From: Paraglaciecola sp.
GTDB taxonomy: Bacteria; Pseudomonadota; Gammaproteobacteria; Enterobacterales; Alteromonadaceae
Assembly: GCF_030730205.1 (NCBI RefSeq)
Contig: NZ_JANQVQ010000245.1
Location: forward strand, 1 to 36,104
Direction: 5' to 3'
DNA length: 36,104 bases
Of this stretch, positions 1 through 8,875 are shown one piece after another. The notes under the pieces are model-generated. The model did not search any database, was not told where the DNA came from, and saw nothing but the letters and a program-made list of their open reading frames with translations. A program made the position numbers and the translations under genes. Each line of letters begins with the position of its first letter. The first letter of the stretch is position 1.

Positions 1-47
1 GCGGCGGATTTTGAATCCGCTGCGTCTACCAATTTCGCCACTCTGGC
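1..47 (-). tRNA. tRNA-Leu(CAA), 5' part only, cut by the window edge
   Basis: Read on the minus strand, the sequence starts GCCAGAGTGGCGAAATTGG and continues through a D-arm with TAGACGC to an anticodon stem-loop. In that arm GCGGA and TCCGC enclose the loop TTCAAAA, which gives anticodon CAA. The layout is that of the E. coli leuX leucine tRNA. The variable arm, T arm and acceptor 3' side lie beyond the left edge, so completeness cannot be judged. The identity rests on the anticodon loop and the leucine-type D arm. Confidence 0.9.
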
Positions 48-137
48 ATTGTTTACTAACTTATCAGTTAATCAATAATGCAATCTTTACAGGCATTGGT
101 CTCTTAAAATTACTGTGTGCTTTTTCAAGAGGAGCGC

Positions 138-165
138 ATTATAGCGAGGCGTACTGCGCTTGCAA
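138..165 (-). promoter_or_regulatory. strong sigma70 promoter of the tRNA-Leu transcript
   Basis: On the minus strand TTGCAA (160-165) and a consensus TATAAT (138-143) are separated by 16 bp. A GC-rich GCGC stretch follows the -10 box, as in the discriminators of stringently controlled stable-RNA promoters. Transcription would start near 131 and give a leader of about 80 nt before the tRNA. The stringent control is inferred. Confidence 0.7.
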
Positions 166-202
166 GTATTTTGTTGCAAACACAGTACGAGATGCTGTTT
201 TT

Positions 203-835
203 TTAAGCAGCTTTATTGAAACTATTGGCTGCTTTACATGCCTTGGTAATTTCGTCCCATTGTCCAGCTGCAACCCAGTCAGCTTTAGACACCCATGTTC
301 CACCTACAGCGAACACATTAGGTAGAGCTAAATAGCTATCTTTGTTCGCCGGGCTAATACCGCCAGTAGGGCAAAACTGAATGTGTTTAAACAGTGACGA
401 GATCGCATTTAGAAATGCGATTCCGCCTGACAGTTCCGCAGGAAATAACTTCATTTCTGTCACACCATGCTCCATCACCTCGGCGATGTCTCGCATATTT
501 TGCACACCTGGAATAAACGGAACGCCGCTACCTTGCATGGCAAGTAACAAAGAATTAGTGACAGTGGGGGTAACGATGTAGTCAGCCCCAGCTTGAATGG
601 CTGCATCCAATATCGTCGTGTTATACACTGTACCCGCCCCCACTAACATCTTAGGAAATGCTTTTTTAATTTCGCTAAGTGCTTGTAAAGAGGCGTCGCT
701 TCGTAACACGACTTCTACACTGTGCAAGCCAGCTTGCTCCATGGCATGGGCGATTTTTACGCCTTCCTCAACCGAATTGGTTTGAATAATTGGCAATAGG
801 GTTTGTGTGCCTAACAGTGATGATATTGATTGCAT
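203..835 (-). CDS. eda: KDPG/KHG aldolase
   Basis: This 210-residue protein has the length and TIM-barrel pattern of 2-keto-3-deoxy-6-phosphogluconate aldolase (class I, Schiff base). It splits KDPG into pyruvate and glyceraldehyde-3-phosphate in the cytoplasm, the last step of the Entner-Doudoroff and alginate/uronate routes. Glu41 in VEVVLR is the expected general acid/base. Lys129 in MKLFPAE is the Schiff-base lysine, and GAGTV (66-70) and PTGGI (156-160) are family phosphate and substrate motifs. The ATG lies only 13 nt after pntB on the same strand, so it is probably the last gene of a pnt-eda operon. It serves the nearby kdgK product. No convincing terminator was seen after it. Confidence 0.95.
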   Translation of the reverse strand: MQSISSLLGTQTLLPIIQTNSVEEGVKIAHAMEQAGLHSVEVVLRSDASLQALSEIKKAFPKMLVGAGTVYNTTILDAAIQAGADYIVTPTVTNSLLLAMQGSGVPFIPGVQNMRDIAEVMEHGVTEMKLFPAELSGGIAFLNAISSLFKHIQFCPTGGISPANKDSYLALPNVFAVGGTWVSKADWVAAGQWDEITKACKAANSFNKAA

Positions 836-848
836 ATGAGTTCTCTAG

Positions 849-2237
849 TTAATGGTCAAACTGACGAATTATGTTATTTAAGGTTTCTTTTGCATCGCCG
901 AAAATCATTCGGCAATTCGGTTTGAAAAACAAAGGATTGTCAACACCGGCGAAGCCTGATGCCATCCCCCGTTTAAGGACAAAGACATTTTTCGCTAAAT
1001 CAGCGTTAATCACCGGCATTCCGTAGATCGGGCTTCCTTTCATCTCGCGGGCTGCGGGGTTTACCACATCATTGGCGCCAATCACCATCGCCACATCAAA
1101 GGTTTCAATGCGCTTGTTGATTTCGTCCATTTCAAATAATTGCTCATACGACACATCTGCCTCTGCCAGCAGTACATTCATATGGCCAGGCATACGACCA
1201 GCTACCGGATGAATGGCGTAAGCCACTTCTGCGCCGTTTGCTTCAAGTAATACTTGTAACTCTTTCATGGCATGCTGTGCTTGGGCTACCGCCATACCAT
1301 ACCCCGGCACAACAACCACGGATTGCGCGGCTTCTAGCACGTAATAAGCATCGTCAGCTGATAAGGCTTTGACTTCTCCTTCGATAACCATTTTTTCGTT
1401 GCTTACCGATTGGAAGCCACTAAACAGCACGTTTACTAAGGAACGATTCATCGCTTTACACATGATTTGCGTGAGGATGATACCGCTAGCGCCAACCAGA
1501 GAGCCTGCCACAATCAATAAGTTATTGTGCAAGGCAAAACCCGCCGCACAGGCGGCAAGGCCTGAATAACTATTTAGCAATGAAATGACCACCGGCATAT
1601 CAGCACCACCAATGGGTATAACCAACATAACGCCAAACAATAATGATAGGCTGATGGCTAACCATAGATAACGGGGTTCCTGCGGGAACAAGATAAACAT
1701 CACCCCACTGGCAATAACGGCCAAGACCACTAATAAATTAACGATTGCTTGACCGCGAAACATAATAGGACGGCCAACAATACGCTCACTGAGTTTGCCC
1801 CATGCCACAATACTGCCAGAAAAGGTCACGCCACCAATGAGTAAGGCTAAGAAGGTGACCAGTAAAATAAACACCGACATAGTATTGGGTGAAACCATCG
1901 CAGACCATGCCACAAACAAACTGGCTAAACCGCCGATGCCGTTAAGCAAAGAAACCATCTCAGGCATGGCTGTCATGGCGACTAAGCGTGCAGCAAAAAT
2001 CCCCACAACTGAGCCAGCTATCATGGCGATGATGATCCATTGATAATTTACAATGTTAAGGTCGAGTAAGGTCACTACAATGGCTAATAGCATAGCCAAT
2101 GAAGATAGGGCGTTACCTTTACGAGCTGTAGAAGGATGACCTAAGAGTTTTAGACCAAAGATAAATAAAGCTGCGGCGATAACGTAAACGAAATTAATTA
2201 ATAAAGCGCTATTGGTTGATAATTCTAACATGGCCAT
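849..2237 (-). CDS. pntB: NAD(P) transhydrogenase subunit beta
   Basis: This 462-residue inner-membrane protein begins with about eight to nine hydrophobic segments (roughly residues 10-260), the proton channel domain II. It ends in the NADP(H)-binding domain III. VVVVPGYGMAVAQAQ is the NADP Rossmann motif; HPVAGRMPGHMNVLLAEA, VIGANDVVNPAA and GYAG-type NPLFFK stretches are all typical of PntB. With PntAA and PntAB it would couple inward proton flow to hydride transfer from NADH to NADP+. It starts 3 nt after pntAB and ends 13 nt before eda, so translation is probably coupled through the set. Its place among alginate genes suggests NADPH supply for the DEH reductase, which is inference. Confidence 0.96.
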   Translation of the reverse strand: MAMLELSTNSALLINFVYVIAAALFIFGLKLLGHPSTARKGNALSSLAMLLAIVVTLLDLNIVNYQWIIIAMIAGSVVGIFAARLVAMTAMPEMVSLLNGIGGLASLFVAWSAMVSPNTMSVFILLVTFLALLIGGVTFSGSIVAWGKLSERIVGRPIMFRGQAIVNLLVVLAVIASGVMFILFPQEPRYLWLAISLSLLFGVMLVIPIGGADMPVVISLLNSYSGLAACAAGFALHNNLLIVAGSLVGASGIILTQIMCKAMNRSLVNVLFSGFQSVSNEKMVIEGEVKALSADDAYYVLEAAQSVVVVPGYGMAVAQAQHAMKELQVLLEANGAEVAYAIHPVAGRMPGHMNVLLAEADVSYEQLFEMDEINKRIETFDVAMVIGANDVVNPAAREMKGSPIYGMPVINADLAKNVFVLKRGMASGFAGVDNPLFFKPNCRMIFGDAKETLNNIIRQFDH

Positions 2238-2240
2238 TTC

Positions 2241-2522
2241 CTACTTCTTTTTCTTGAACATGGCGAGCATGCGATCAGTAACTAAATACCCACCCACTAC
2301 ATTAATAGTGGCAAGAAAAACGGCAAACGCGCCCAAGTACATGGCGTAGTCTCCGAGGGCTTCATCACCAGCAAGCACTAACGCGCCCACCACGGTAATA
2401 CCGGAAATAGCATTCGCTCCTGACATCAGCGGGGTATGCAAAGTAGCAGGTACTTTTTGGATAAGTTCGAAGCCGACAAAGATCGACAACATTAAAATAA
2501 AGAGTAAATAAATTGCGTCCAT
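2241..2522 (-). CDS. pntAB: NAD(P) transhydrogenase subunit alpha, membrane part
   Basis: This 93-residue protein has three hydrophobic segments and matches the membrane C-terminal part of E. coli PntA, including TPLMSGANAISGI near residues 31-43. The alpha chain is therefore split into two polypeptides here, as in Rhodospirillum rubrum, instead of the single 510-residue E. coli chain. The ATG is 1 nt after the pntAA stop and the stop is 3 nt before pntB, a tightly packed operon. It forms part of the proton-conducting domain II with PntB. Confidence 0.93.
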   Translation of the reverse strand: MDAIYLLFILMLSIFVGFELIQKVPATLHTPLMSGANAISGITVVGALVLAGDEALGDYAMYLGAFAVFLATINVVGGYLVTDRMLAMFKKKK

Positions 2523-2523
2523 C

Positions 2524-3711
2524 TTAGGCCTCCGCTGTCATTTGAGTTGCTTTAGCATGCATAGGCACGCCATGTTGTTGATAAAAATCGTTGATCATCT
2601 TGTGTACTACCTGACCTTGGTGACTAATCACACAAGCTGACAACACTTCGTCTTCAACATCTAAAGCAAACTGATTTGACGCTTTATCCCAAAATTCGCT
2701 AATCAAATTAAATACATTACTGGCATACATTTGGCTGGCGTGTTTAGCCACACCATTGGCCCAAAAACCGGTACCAATGACATTTACATCATGAATTTGA
2801 ACGGTTTCACCAGAAACTGAACCCACCACATTACCGCCATTTTCAGCGGCCATATCCACAATCACGCTACCAGGGCGCATTGACGCGATGGTCTTTTGGT
2901 CGATCAATACAGGCGGTTTGCGACCAAATAACTGCGCCGTGGTGATGACAATATCCGAATCAGCAATACATTTTGCTTGCTCGCGTTGCTGAATTTGCAT
3001 TTGTTCTGAGCTTAAAGCTTGGGCATAACCTTGTCCGGTTTCACCGGTTTGGCCTAAATCAATATCTAAAAATTTCGCGCCAAGGGAACGCACTTGTTCA
3101 GCAACTACGCTTCGAGTATCGAAGGCTGTCACGCTTGCCCCTAAGCGTTTTGCAGTCGCAATGGCTTGCAAGCCTGCTACCCCTGCCCCGATAATAAAGA
3201 CCTTGGCAGGTTTTAAGGTACCGGCTGGTGTCATCATCATTGGTAACACTGTTTCAAGGGCATTCGCCGCCTGCATAACCATCACATAACCCGCTAAACT
3301 GGCCTGTGAACTTAAGGCATCCATTTTTTGACAACGGCTGATGCGCGGGATCATTTCCATGCTTATGCTGGATAAATCAGCATCACAAAGTTGTTGAATA
3401 TAGGCCGATTCATTAAAGGGATCGAGATAACTCACGAGCAATGCACCCGCTTTAAGTGAGCGTAATTCTGAGCTAGGTAATTTATGTAAAGCCAAGACAA
3501 TGTCTGACTTTTTCAGTAAAACGTCACGATTGTCAGCTACTTGCGCGCCAGCTTGAACATAGTCATCATCACTGATGTGGAGCGGCTCACCTATGCCTTT
3601 TTCGATTAATACACTGGCACCTAATAAGGTGTAAGCTTTTACGTTGGCTGGCAATAATGCACAGCGTTTTTCCCCCGGTTTTGTCTCAACCGGAAATCCA
3701 ATAATAGGCAT
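2524..3711 (-). CDS. pntAA: NAD(P) transhydrogenase subunit alpha, NAD-binding part
   Basis: This 395-residue soluble subunit carries domain I, which binds NAD(H). It resembles alanine dehydrogenase: an N-terminal half beginning IGFPVETKPGEKR, the family stretch QKMDALSSQASLAGY (128-142), and a Rossmann GAGVAG at 175-180 followed by AFDTR. Hydride moves from its NADH to NADP+ on PntB. The start is preceded by a good GAGGGG ribosome binding site. It is the first gene of pntAA-pntAB-pntB-eda, and the 357 nt before it probably hold the promoter. The gene is on the same strand as kdgK, so read-through from the alginate arm is possible. Confidence 0.95.
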   Translation of the reverse strand: MPIIGFPVETKPGEKRCALLPANVKAYTLLGASVLIEKGIGEPLHISDDDYVQAGAQVADNRDVLLKKSDIVLALHKLPSSELRSLKAGALLVSYLDPFNESAYIQQLCDADLSSISMEMIPRISRCQKMDALSSQASLAGYVMVMQAANALETVLPMMMTPAGTLKPAKVFIIGAGVAGLQAIATAKRLGASVTAFDTRSVVAEQVRSLGAKFLDIDLGQTGETGQGYAQALSSEQMQIQQREQAKCIADSDIVITTAQLFGRKPPVLIDQKTIASMRPGSVIVDMAAENGGNVVGSVSGETVQIHDVNVIGTGFWANGVAKHASQMYASNVFNLISEFWDKASNQFALDVEDEVLSACVISHQGQVVHKMINDFYQQHGVPMHAKATQMTAEA

Positions 3712-4068
3712 AATTTCCCCTCTAACAATTAATAGTTGCGCGTCTTCGACTATGCACGCATAGGGTTAAAACGGAAAATTCACAGTACTTATACAGAGTA
3801 TCGAGGTGCCGCTACGCGTTACAAAACGCGAGGGGTAAATACGATGTAACGAGCATTTATGAATACCTAATTTAACTACCTACCTAAAACTGGGGGCTCT
3901 TTGCAATGTTTGTCATTGCTTATAACTCTATTATTAAACACCTTCCCTTAGCGCCCAGTTTCGACGTTTTACTCCGGGAGGTGCTTTTCTGTGTAAGTGA
4001 GTCATGATGTTACAGTTTATCAATACTCACTTACCCCTTATAAAAATGAACTTTTGCTTTGTAAACAG
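3712..4068. other. 357-nt intergenic region with three inverted repeats, between kdgK and pntAA
   Basis: No credible gene is seen. CGCGTT and AACGCG (3815-3830) form a small hairpin with a 4-nt loop. AAACTGGG (3887-3894) and CCCAGTTT (3954-3961) are complementary, extended by GCT/AGC after one mismatch, across about 50 nt. The third repeat is listed separately. No T-run follows any stem on the minus strand, so these are not standard terminators. The region separates the lyase-transporter-kinase genes from pnt-eda and probably holds the pnt promoter and leader. Confidence 0.5.
3993..4034. repeat. 10-bp perfect inverted repeat with 22-nt loop
   Basis: GTAAGTGAGT at 3993-4002 is exactly complementary to ACTCACTTAC at 4025-4034. 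The repeat begins 35 nt beyond the kdgK stop and could form a stem in the kdgK mRNA 3' end. No U-tract follows. It may stabilise or process the transcript rather than end it; this is inference. Confidence 0.6.
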
Positions 4069-5025
4069 TTAGCTCGCTTGATGTTCAAATGCCAATAATT
4101 GCGCACGAATAAGTTCACTAAAATTCTCATTTGGAACAATTGCTCCGGGAAATTGAATAACTAATCCAGCTGCTTTTGCAGCAAGTTCGACTGCCAATTT
4201 GATGTCGTAACCCGCTTGTCTTGCGCCTAAATACACGCCGTTGAACGAATCACCCGCCGAAGTGGTGTCTACTACATTTTTAACAGGTTCTACAGGCAGA
4301 CTAAAATGACAGTACTCAGTTTTGCAAAAAACTGAACTCGGGCCATTTTTAATAATTAGCTCTTTGATGTTAAAAGGAGCACAAAAAGCCACAACGTCCT
4401 CAAGAGTTTGATGTCCATAAAGGGTGGCAAAGTCCTCTATACCGGGTAATACAATGGCGCTAGCTGCAAAGGCCAAAGAAAATTGATGCCTAGCATCGTC
4501 TTCACTCTGCCATAAACGCGCGCGGTAGTTAGGGTCAAACGCGATGGTGACGCCCGCCTCTTGTAACTCACTTAAAAATTGCCAAAACGTGGCACGATCT
4601 TCAGGTGCAAGAATAGCCAGCGATATACCAGAGAAAAAGAATAGATCCGCCTTACACACAGTATTACGAATATCGTCATCCAATAATTTCATCATCTGAC
4701 GAGCTGCTGAATTTTCGCGCCAATACAAAAATGAACGCTCACCATGTTCATCTGTTTGTACCAAATAGATTCCAGGATTATGAGAGGCGCTGCGTCGTAG
4801 CAAGCTAGTTTGCAATCCTTCAGCTTGACAGTTTGCTGCTAATTCTTGGCTGATCACATCGTGGCCCACACCAGACATAAAACTCACTTGATGTTCAAAA
4901 AAAGCTCGCTTTAAATACACTGCGGTATTAAACACGTCACCCGCAAATGAGCGGTGCATGATATTACCCTCGCCACCTTGACGTAACTCAAGCATGCATT
5001 CACCAAATAACACTATTTTTTGCAT
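4069..5025 (-). CDS. kdgK: 2-keto-3-deoxygluconate kinase
   Basis: This is a 318-residue PfkB-family (ribokinase-like) sugar kinase. The N-terminus MQKIVLFGECMLEL is the usual first strand with substrate contacts. The PfkB signature DTTSAGDSFNG lies at 253-263, with Asp259 as catalytic base and the anion hole in AGD. FDPNYR (163-168) is typical of KDG and fructokinase members. ATP-dependent phosphorylation of KDG gives KDPG for Eda. It lies 64 nt after the MFS gene on the same strand, and an AAGG ribosome binding site precedes the ATG. Sugar specificity is inferred mainly from the lyase, transporter and eda around it. Confidence 0.88.
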   Translation of the reverse strand: MQKIVLFGECMLELRQGGEGNIMHRSFAGDVFNTAVYLKRAFFEHQVSFMSGVGHDVISQELAANCQAEGLQTSLLRRSASHNPGIYLVQTDEHGERSFLYWRENSAARQMMKLLDDDIRNTVCKADLFFFSGISLAILAPEDRATFWQFLSELQEAGVTIAFDPNYRARLWQSEDDARHQFSLAFAASAIVLPGIEDFATLYGHQTLEDVVAFCAPFNIKELIIKNGPSSVFCKTEYCHFSLPVEPVKNVVDTTSAGDSFNGVYLGARQAGYDIKLAVELAAKAAGLVIQFPGAIVPNENFSELIRAQLLAFEHQAS

Positions 5026-5089
5026 AATAAACCTTGGATCGTAATAGCTTATAAGCTTGCTTAAGCTAAGAATTTTTCTAATTAAACCC

Positions 5090-6388
5090 TTATTTAGTAC
5101 TTTTTAAAGGTTCGATTTTTGGAATAAGTATCCAAACTGCCAGCATAGCAATAATGGCTAAAGATGCCCCAATAACGAATGCTGGAGTGTAGTTGCCATC
5201 GGCGGTGAGCCAAGGTACTAAAGCGGTTAATCCCAGTGCGCCTAACTTAGCCGCCATGCCCGCAAAACCTGACAAGCTTCCCACTGCTTTTTTACCATAC
5301 AGGTCGCTTGGCAAAGTTTGCACGTTGCCGATAGTAGTTTGAAATCCAAATAAGATAACGGCCATAATGATAACTGCGGTAGTGGGGCCACCTGGGTTAG
5401 CCATAGCAAGGAGAGCTGGCAACATAATTAGGCAGCCCAGTGTGATAGTGAGTTTACGTGTTTTGTCTGTGTTCCAACCCGCTTTGATACGATTTTGCGC
5501 TAACAGGCCACCAAACCATGCGCCCAACATTGCGCCTACATAAGGTACCCAACCATAAATGCCAATCGACTTAACGTCCATTGCGTACACTTCGTTAAGG
5601 TAAATTGGGATCCAAAATACAAACAACCACCAAATAGGATCAATGGCCGCTGAAGCAATAATTACGCCCCAGCTTTGCTTACGTGAGAGCAGTTCAACGG
5701 TCGAAGGGTTATATTCTTCTTCATCTGAGTCATCTTGAACATCCGTTACTCTTTGACCGCTAAGGATGTAGTGACGTTCCTCTTCGGTGATCCAAGGGTG
5801 CTCTTTAGGTGGTGCTTTAACCAAAATAATCCACGGAATAAGCCATAACAAGCCCACTAAACCAATGACCACAAAAACCATTTGCCAATTAAAAAATACG
5901 GTTAAATAGGCAATCAGTGGAATAGCAATAATACCGCCAATAGCGGCTCCAGAGTTAAAAATACCCTGGGCAAGCGCTCGCTCTTTAGTGGGAAACCAAT
6001 CGGCATTACTTTTAGCGGCACCCGGCCAGTTTCCAGCTTCAGCTACACCTAATACTGCGCGAACAATACTAAAACTCAACACACCTTGGGCTAAAGCATG
6101 AGCGGCAGTGGCAAGAGACCAAATTCCAATAGACAGTACAAAGCCTAAGCGTGTACCTACCCAGTCAAATATTTTACCAAAAATGGCTTGCCCAAAGGCA
6201 TAGGATAAAATGAACACAATAGAAATATTGGCGTATATTTGCTTACGCTCTAATGCCGATTCATCAGGAAATAGCTCCTCAACGATATCTGGCCAAAGTA
6301 CGCTCAGCGCCGAGCGATCTATGTAGTTAATAACGGTAGCTAGCGCAATTAACGCTATGACCCACCAGCGTAAGTTTTTTATTTTCAT
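5090..6388 (-). CDS. MFS transporter, hexuronate/alginate-monomer type (anion:cation symporter family)
   Basis: Twelve hydrophobic segments fit the major facilitator fold. NYIDRSALS (21-29 from the ATG), DWVGTR (75-80, the loop 2-3 motif) and EAGNWPGAAKSNADWFP (117-133) are hallmarks of the ExuT-like anion:cation symporters. An acidic central loop (DDSDEEE) lies before the second half. It probably imports unsaturated uronate (DEH) or KDG across the inner membrane. I chose the ATG at 6388 (432 residues) because the open frame's first codon at 6403 is TTG, and a GAGTGG sequence sits about 9 nt before the ATG. It lies between the lyase and kdgK, consistent with the ToaABC-type transporters known from alginate-degrading Vibrio. 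The substrate is inferred. Confidence 0.85.
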   Translation of the reverse strand: MKIKNLRWWVIALIALATVINYIDRSALSVLWPDIVEELFPDESALERKQIYANISIVFILSYAFGQAIFGKIFDWVGTRLGFVLSIGIWSLATAAHALAQGVLSFSIVRAVLGVAEAGNWPGAAKSNADWFPTKERALAQGIFNSGAAIGGIIAIPLIAYLTVFFNWQMVFVVIGLVGLLWLIPWIILVKAPPKEHPWITEEERHYILSGQRVTDVQDDSDEEEYNPSTVELLSRKQSWGVIIASAAIDPIWWLFVFWIPIYLNEVYAMDVKSIGIYGWVPYVGAMLGAWFGGLLAQNRIKAGWNTDKTRKLTITLGCLIMLPALLAMANPGGPTTAVIIMAVILFGFQTTIGNVQTLPSDLYGKKAVGSLSGFAGMAAKLGALGLTALVPWLTADGNYTPAFVIGASLAIIAMLAVWILIPKIEPLKSTK

Positions 6389-6515
6389 TTCGATACCACT
6401 CAATTTAACAGACTTTACGGGGACAAAAACGCAAAAAATTGCATATTTATCTACTCATTCTAAACTTTTGAGTCATCAAACTTATGCCGTTTAACGCTCC
6501 GATTGTTAAGTGTAG

Positions 6516-8777
6516 TTACTGGTAAATGTTCCCAGACATACTCAGTACAGCCCCACTCAAAGGAAAAAGTTGCTTAATTACAGGCTTAGGGGTTTGTTCA
6601 AATTGGTTATTTGTAATGGTGGTACGTGGTTCTCCCACAGTATGTTCGAGCACAACCGGTGCAGATGAGCCAAACGAATTGCCTGTAATGAGATTAACTT
6701 GAGTACCATGCAATAAAAGCGTTGCACCTACTTTATTACGTTTACCAGTGCCGCTGTTTAGCACCGTGTTTTGGCTGAATTCAAGATGAGGGCCAAAGGT
6801 ACTTTCATCCGTGCCTCCGCGGTAGATAGTCGCAATAGCACCCTGTACATTGGTAAAACGATTGTTGTTCATCACCACGTATTCCGCATTGTAAATACCC
6901 AAGTCATCAAGCTCTTTATTCAGTTTTAATATGTCGCCAGTGACGTCAACAAATTCACTATTGGTGATACTGATTAAATCTGCAAGGCTACGATAGCCTG
7001 CATCAAATACGTGATAAGAGTGATTCACATTAAGATGGCGAACCTTTACTTGGTCAACTATCAGTGTGTAGTTTTGCAAAGTAGGCAATTTAGTCGTGCG
7101 AATAAGCACATTACCTGCAGAATCAACAGCATCTTTACCATCAATTACCAGACCTTGCAGTTTCAAGCTGCCACCATCAGCAATTTCAAACATCACTGGG
7201 CGCAAATTAAATAAGATGGCTTTACCAGGATTTTCAGCTTGAATACTCACCACGGTGTTGATTTCCATGATCTTGTCTAAGATATATTCGCCGTCAGCCA
7301 ATATAAATTGCTCGCCTCGTTCTGCTGTTTTTAGGCCTAGAACCAATTGTTCGCTATTGCTGATGGTAGTTTGCTTGCCTGCGCTAAAATCCACGGGTTT
7401 CGATTGTTTCTCATACCAAGTAACACCCACTTGCGCTTTAGTGATGGGCTGAAGATTTCTCGATGCACCTAGCTCAACGGATTTTATGTCGCTTGGATAC
7501 CACAAACCGTTTTCTGCCATGACTAATTCCGCGCTAACAAGCTCAAACCCATTTTCAATTTCACTCGGCGCGGCTTGACTCATAGCATTGTTAGAAAATG
7601 CTATTCCGCTTACGTCATCCAATAAGTGAAAAGGGTCTTGTTTATTTTTATTAATGATAAGGTTGTTTTTAAAATGGCTATTAATAGGCGCTGCTGTGCG
7701 CTCTTCATCACTACCAGCGGCTAAATTGATGTTACTCACATCAATTAGGGTATTGTTTTCGATTAAGGCATTATCCACTTGGTGATAGCGGTTAATTTTA
7801 GAGTTAGGTACGCCATTCATGACCACCAAACCACCACCAAAGCGGGTTCCAGTCAAGCCAGATAAATAATTATTACGGATGGTTTGGTTGCCATTAATAA
7901 CGCGTATGCCACCAGTATGATCTTGACCATTTCCCAAAAACACATTGCCTTCCACCAAATTTCCGCTGCCATGGCGTAAGGTCAAGGTGCCGCGAGATTC
8001 AAAAAAAACGTTGTTACGGAACGTATTACTACCCGATTTGTTGGAGATAATTTCTACCTCCCCGTTGCAGCGGTCAAAATAGTTGTTTTCTACAACAGTA
8101 AATGAATCACTGAGTGAATAATGACTTGTGCCAATCCGTAATGTTTCTCCGCCGTTAGAGCCTAAAATAGGCCGAGGACCAAAATAATTATGGTCAATTT
8201 GATGGTGGTTCTGTTGGCTTGCCTCATTATTTAAGCGCACTGCCATGGTCACACCCGCATTACTTTTACCGACGATATGGTTATGATCAAAGCGATTATG
8301 CTGGCCATACATTAATACCCAGCTATCGGACGAAAACTTGTCGGGGTTATTAAAGTGGTCGATGACTGTTTCCGTTACCCGACTATGATTTGCCAATGTG
8401 CTGGCATTTTGACGAAAGGAGATAACTTCACCCGTCGGGCTATAACCATTTTTAAATACCAAACCAGATACCACTAAATATTCACCGGCTAAACGCAGAT
8501 TTGACTGGCCTGACAATATAACTTGCCCTTTCGTTTGCGCCGTTAATTCAATAGGTTGTTTTTCCGTACCTTGGCCCTTGAATAAAATTTCAAAATCTTG
8601 CCAAACACCGTCAGCTAAAACGATTTTATCGCCTGCTTTGATATTTTTTGCGGCATGACCATATTCTTCTTGGCTATGCACTACCCATTGCTCAGCACTG
8701 ACCATGTTGTGACAACACAACAAAACAAACAATAAGGCTGCTTGGGAGAAGCGATTTTTACATTGCTCTGATAACAT
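6516..8777 (-). CDS. PL6 alginate lyase, two-domain AlyGC type, secreted
   Basis: From the ATG at 8777 the protein has 753 residues. A signal peptide (about 27 residues, ending MVSA) is followed by two parallel beta-helix regions of about 370 and 320 residues. The first is the PL6 chondroitinase B/alginate lyase domain. GEVEIISNKS and RGTLTLRH give the same Glu-x-Glu-x4-Lys and Lys-to-Arg spacing as AlyGC, in which Glu213/Glu215 with Asn181 bind Ca2+ and Lys220/Arg241 are the catalytic base and acid. Asn in SNGGETLRIG is at the equivalent Asn181 distance. AlyGC is exolytic, so a monomer-releasing activity is likely here. The C-terminal helix lacks these residues and is probably structural. 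A GTG at 8846 was rejected as start because it lies upstream of a terminator hairpin. Confidence 0.93.
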   Translation of the reverse strand: MLSEQCKNRFSQAALLFVLLCCHNMVSAEQWVVHSQEEYGHAAKNIKAGDKIVLADGVWQDFEILFKGQGTEKQPIELTAQTKGQVILSGQSNLRLAGEYLVVSGLVFKNGYSPTGEVISFRQNASTLANHSRVTETVIDHFNNPDKFSSDSWVLMYGQHNRFDHNHIVGKSNAGVTMAVRLNNEASQQNHHQIDHNYFGPRPILGSNGGETLRIGTSHYSLSDSFTVVENNYFDRCNGEVEIISNKSGSNTFRNNVFFESRGTLTLRHGSGNLVEGNVFLGNGQDHTGGIRVINGNQTIRNNYLSGLTGTRFGGGLVVMNGVPNSKINRYHQVDNALIENNTLIDVSNINLAAGSDEERTAAPINSHFKNNLIINKNKQDPFHLLDDVSGIAFSNNAMSQAAPSEIENGFELVSAELVMAENGLWYPSDIKSVELGASRNLQPITKAQVGVTWYEKQSKPVDFSAGKQTTISNSEQLVLGLKTAERGEQFILADGEYILDKIMEINTVVSIQAENPGKAILFNLRPVMFEIADGGSLKLQGLVIDGKDAVDSAGNVLIRTTKLPTLQNYTLIVDQVKVRHLNVNHSYHVFDAGYRSLADLISITNSEFVDVTGDILKLNKELDDLGIYNAEYVVMNNNRFTNVQGAIATIYRGGTDESTFGPHLEFSQNTVLNSGTGKRNKVGATLLLHGTQVNLITGNSFGSSAPVVLEHTVGEPRTTITNNQFEQTPKPVIKQLFPLSGAVLSMSGNIYQ

Positions 8778-8790
8778 TTTGACCCCAGAT

Positions 8791-8837
8791 AAAAAATTAA
8801 AAATGGAACCTGACGATAGGACGTTCGTCAGGTTCCA
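8791..8837 (-). terminator. hairpin with T-rich tail between the small exported ORF and the lyase (possible attenuator)
   Basis: On the minus strand a perfect 13-bp stem (TGGAACCTGACGA with TCGTCAGGTTCCA, 8804-8837, 8-nt loop) is followed by ATTTTTAATTTTTT. This is a rho-independent terminator shape with a slightly interrupted U-tract. It ends 13 nt before the lyase start codon. The lyase operon is therefore reached only by read-through or by a promoter inside this short gap. Confidence 0.8.
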
Positions 8838-8875
8838 CCGACACACTCGTTACAAAATCTGTATTCAATTTAGTC

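Noticed and set aside
166-202. Terminator for eda
   Set aside because: Only a 4-bp ACAG/CTGT stem is possible and no T-run follows on the minus strand.
8778-8846. Extension of the lyase to a GTG start at 8846
   Set aside because: It would add 23 residues before a clear signal peptide and place the start upstream of the terminator hairpin.
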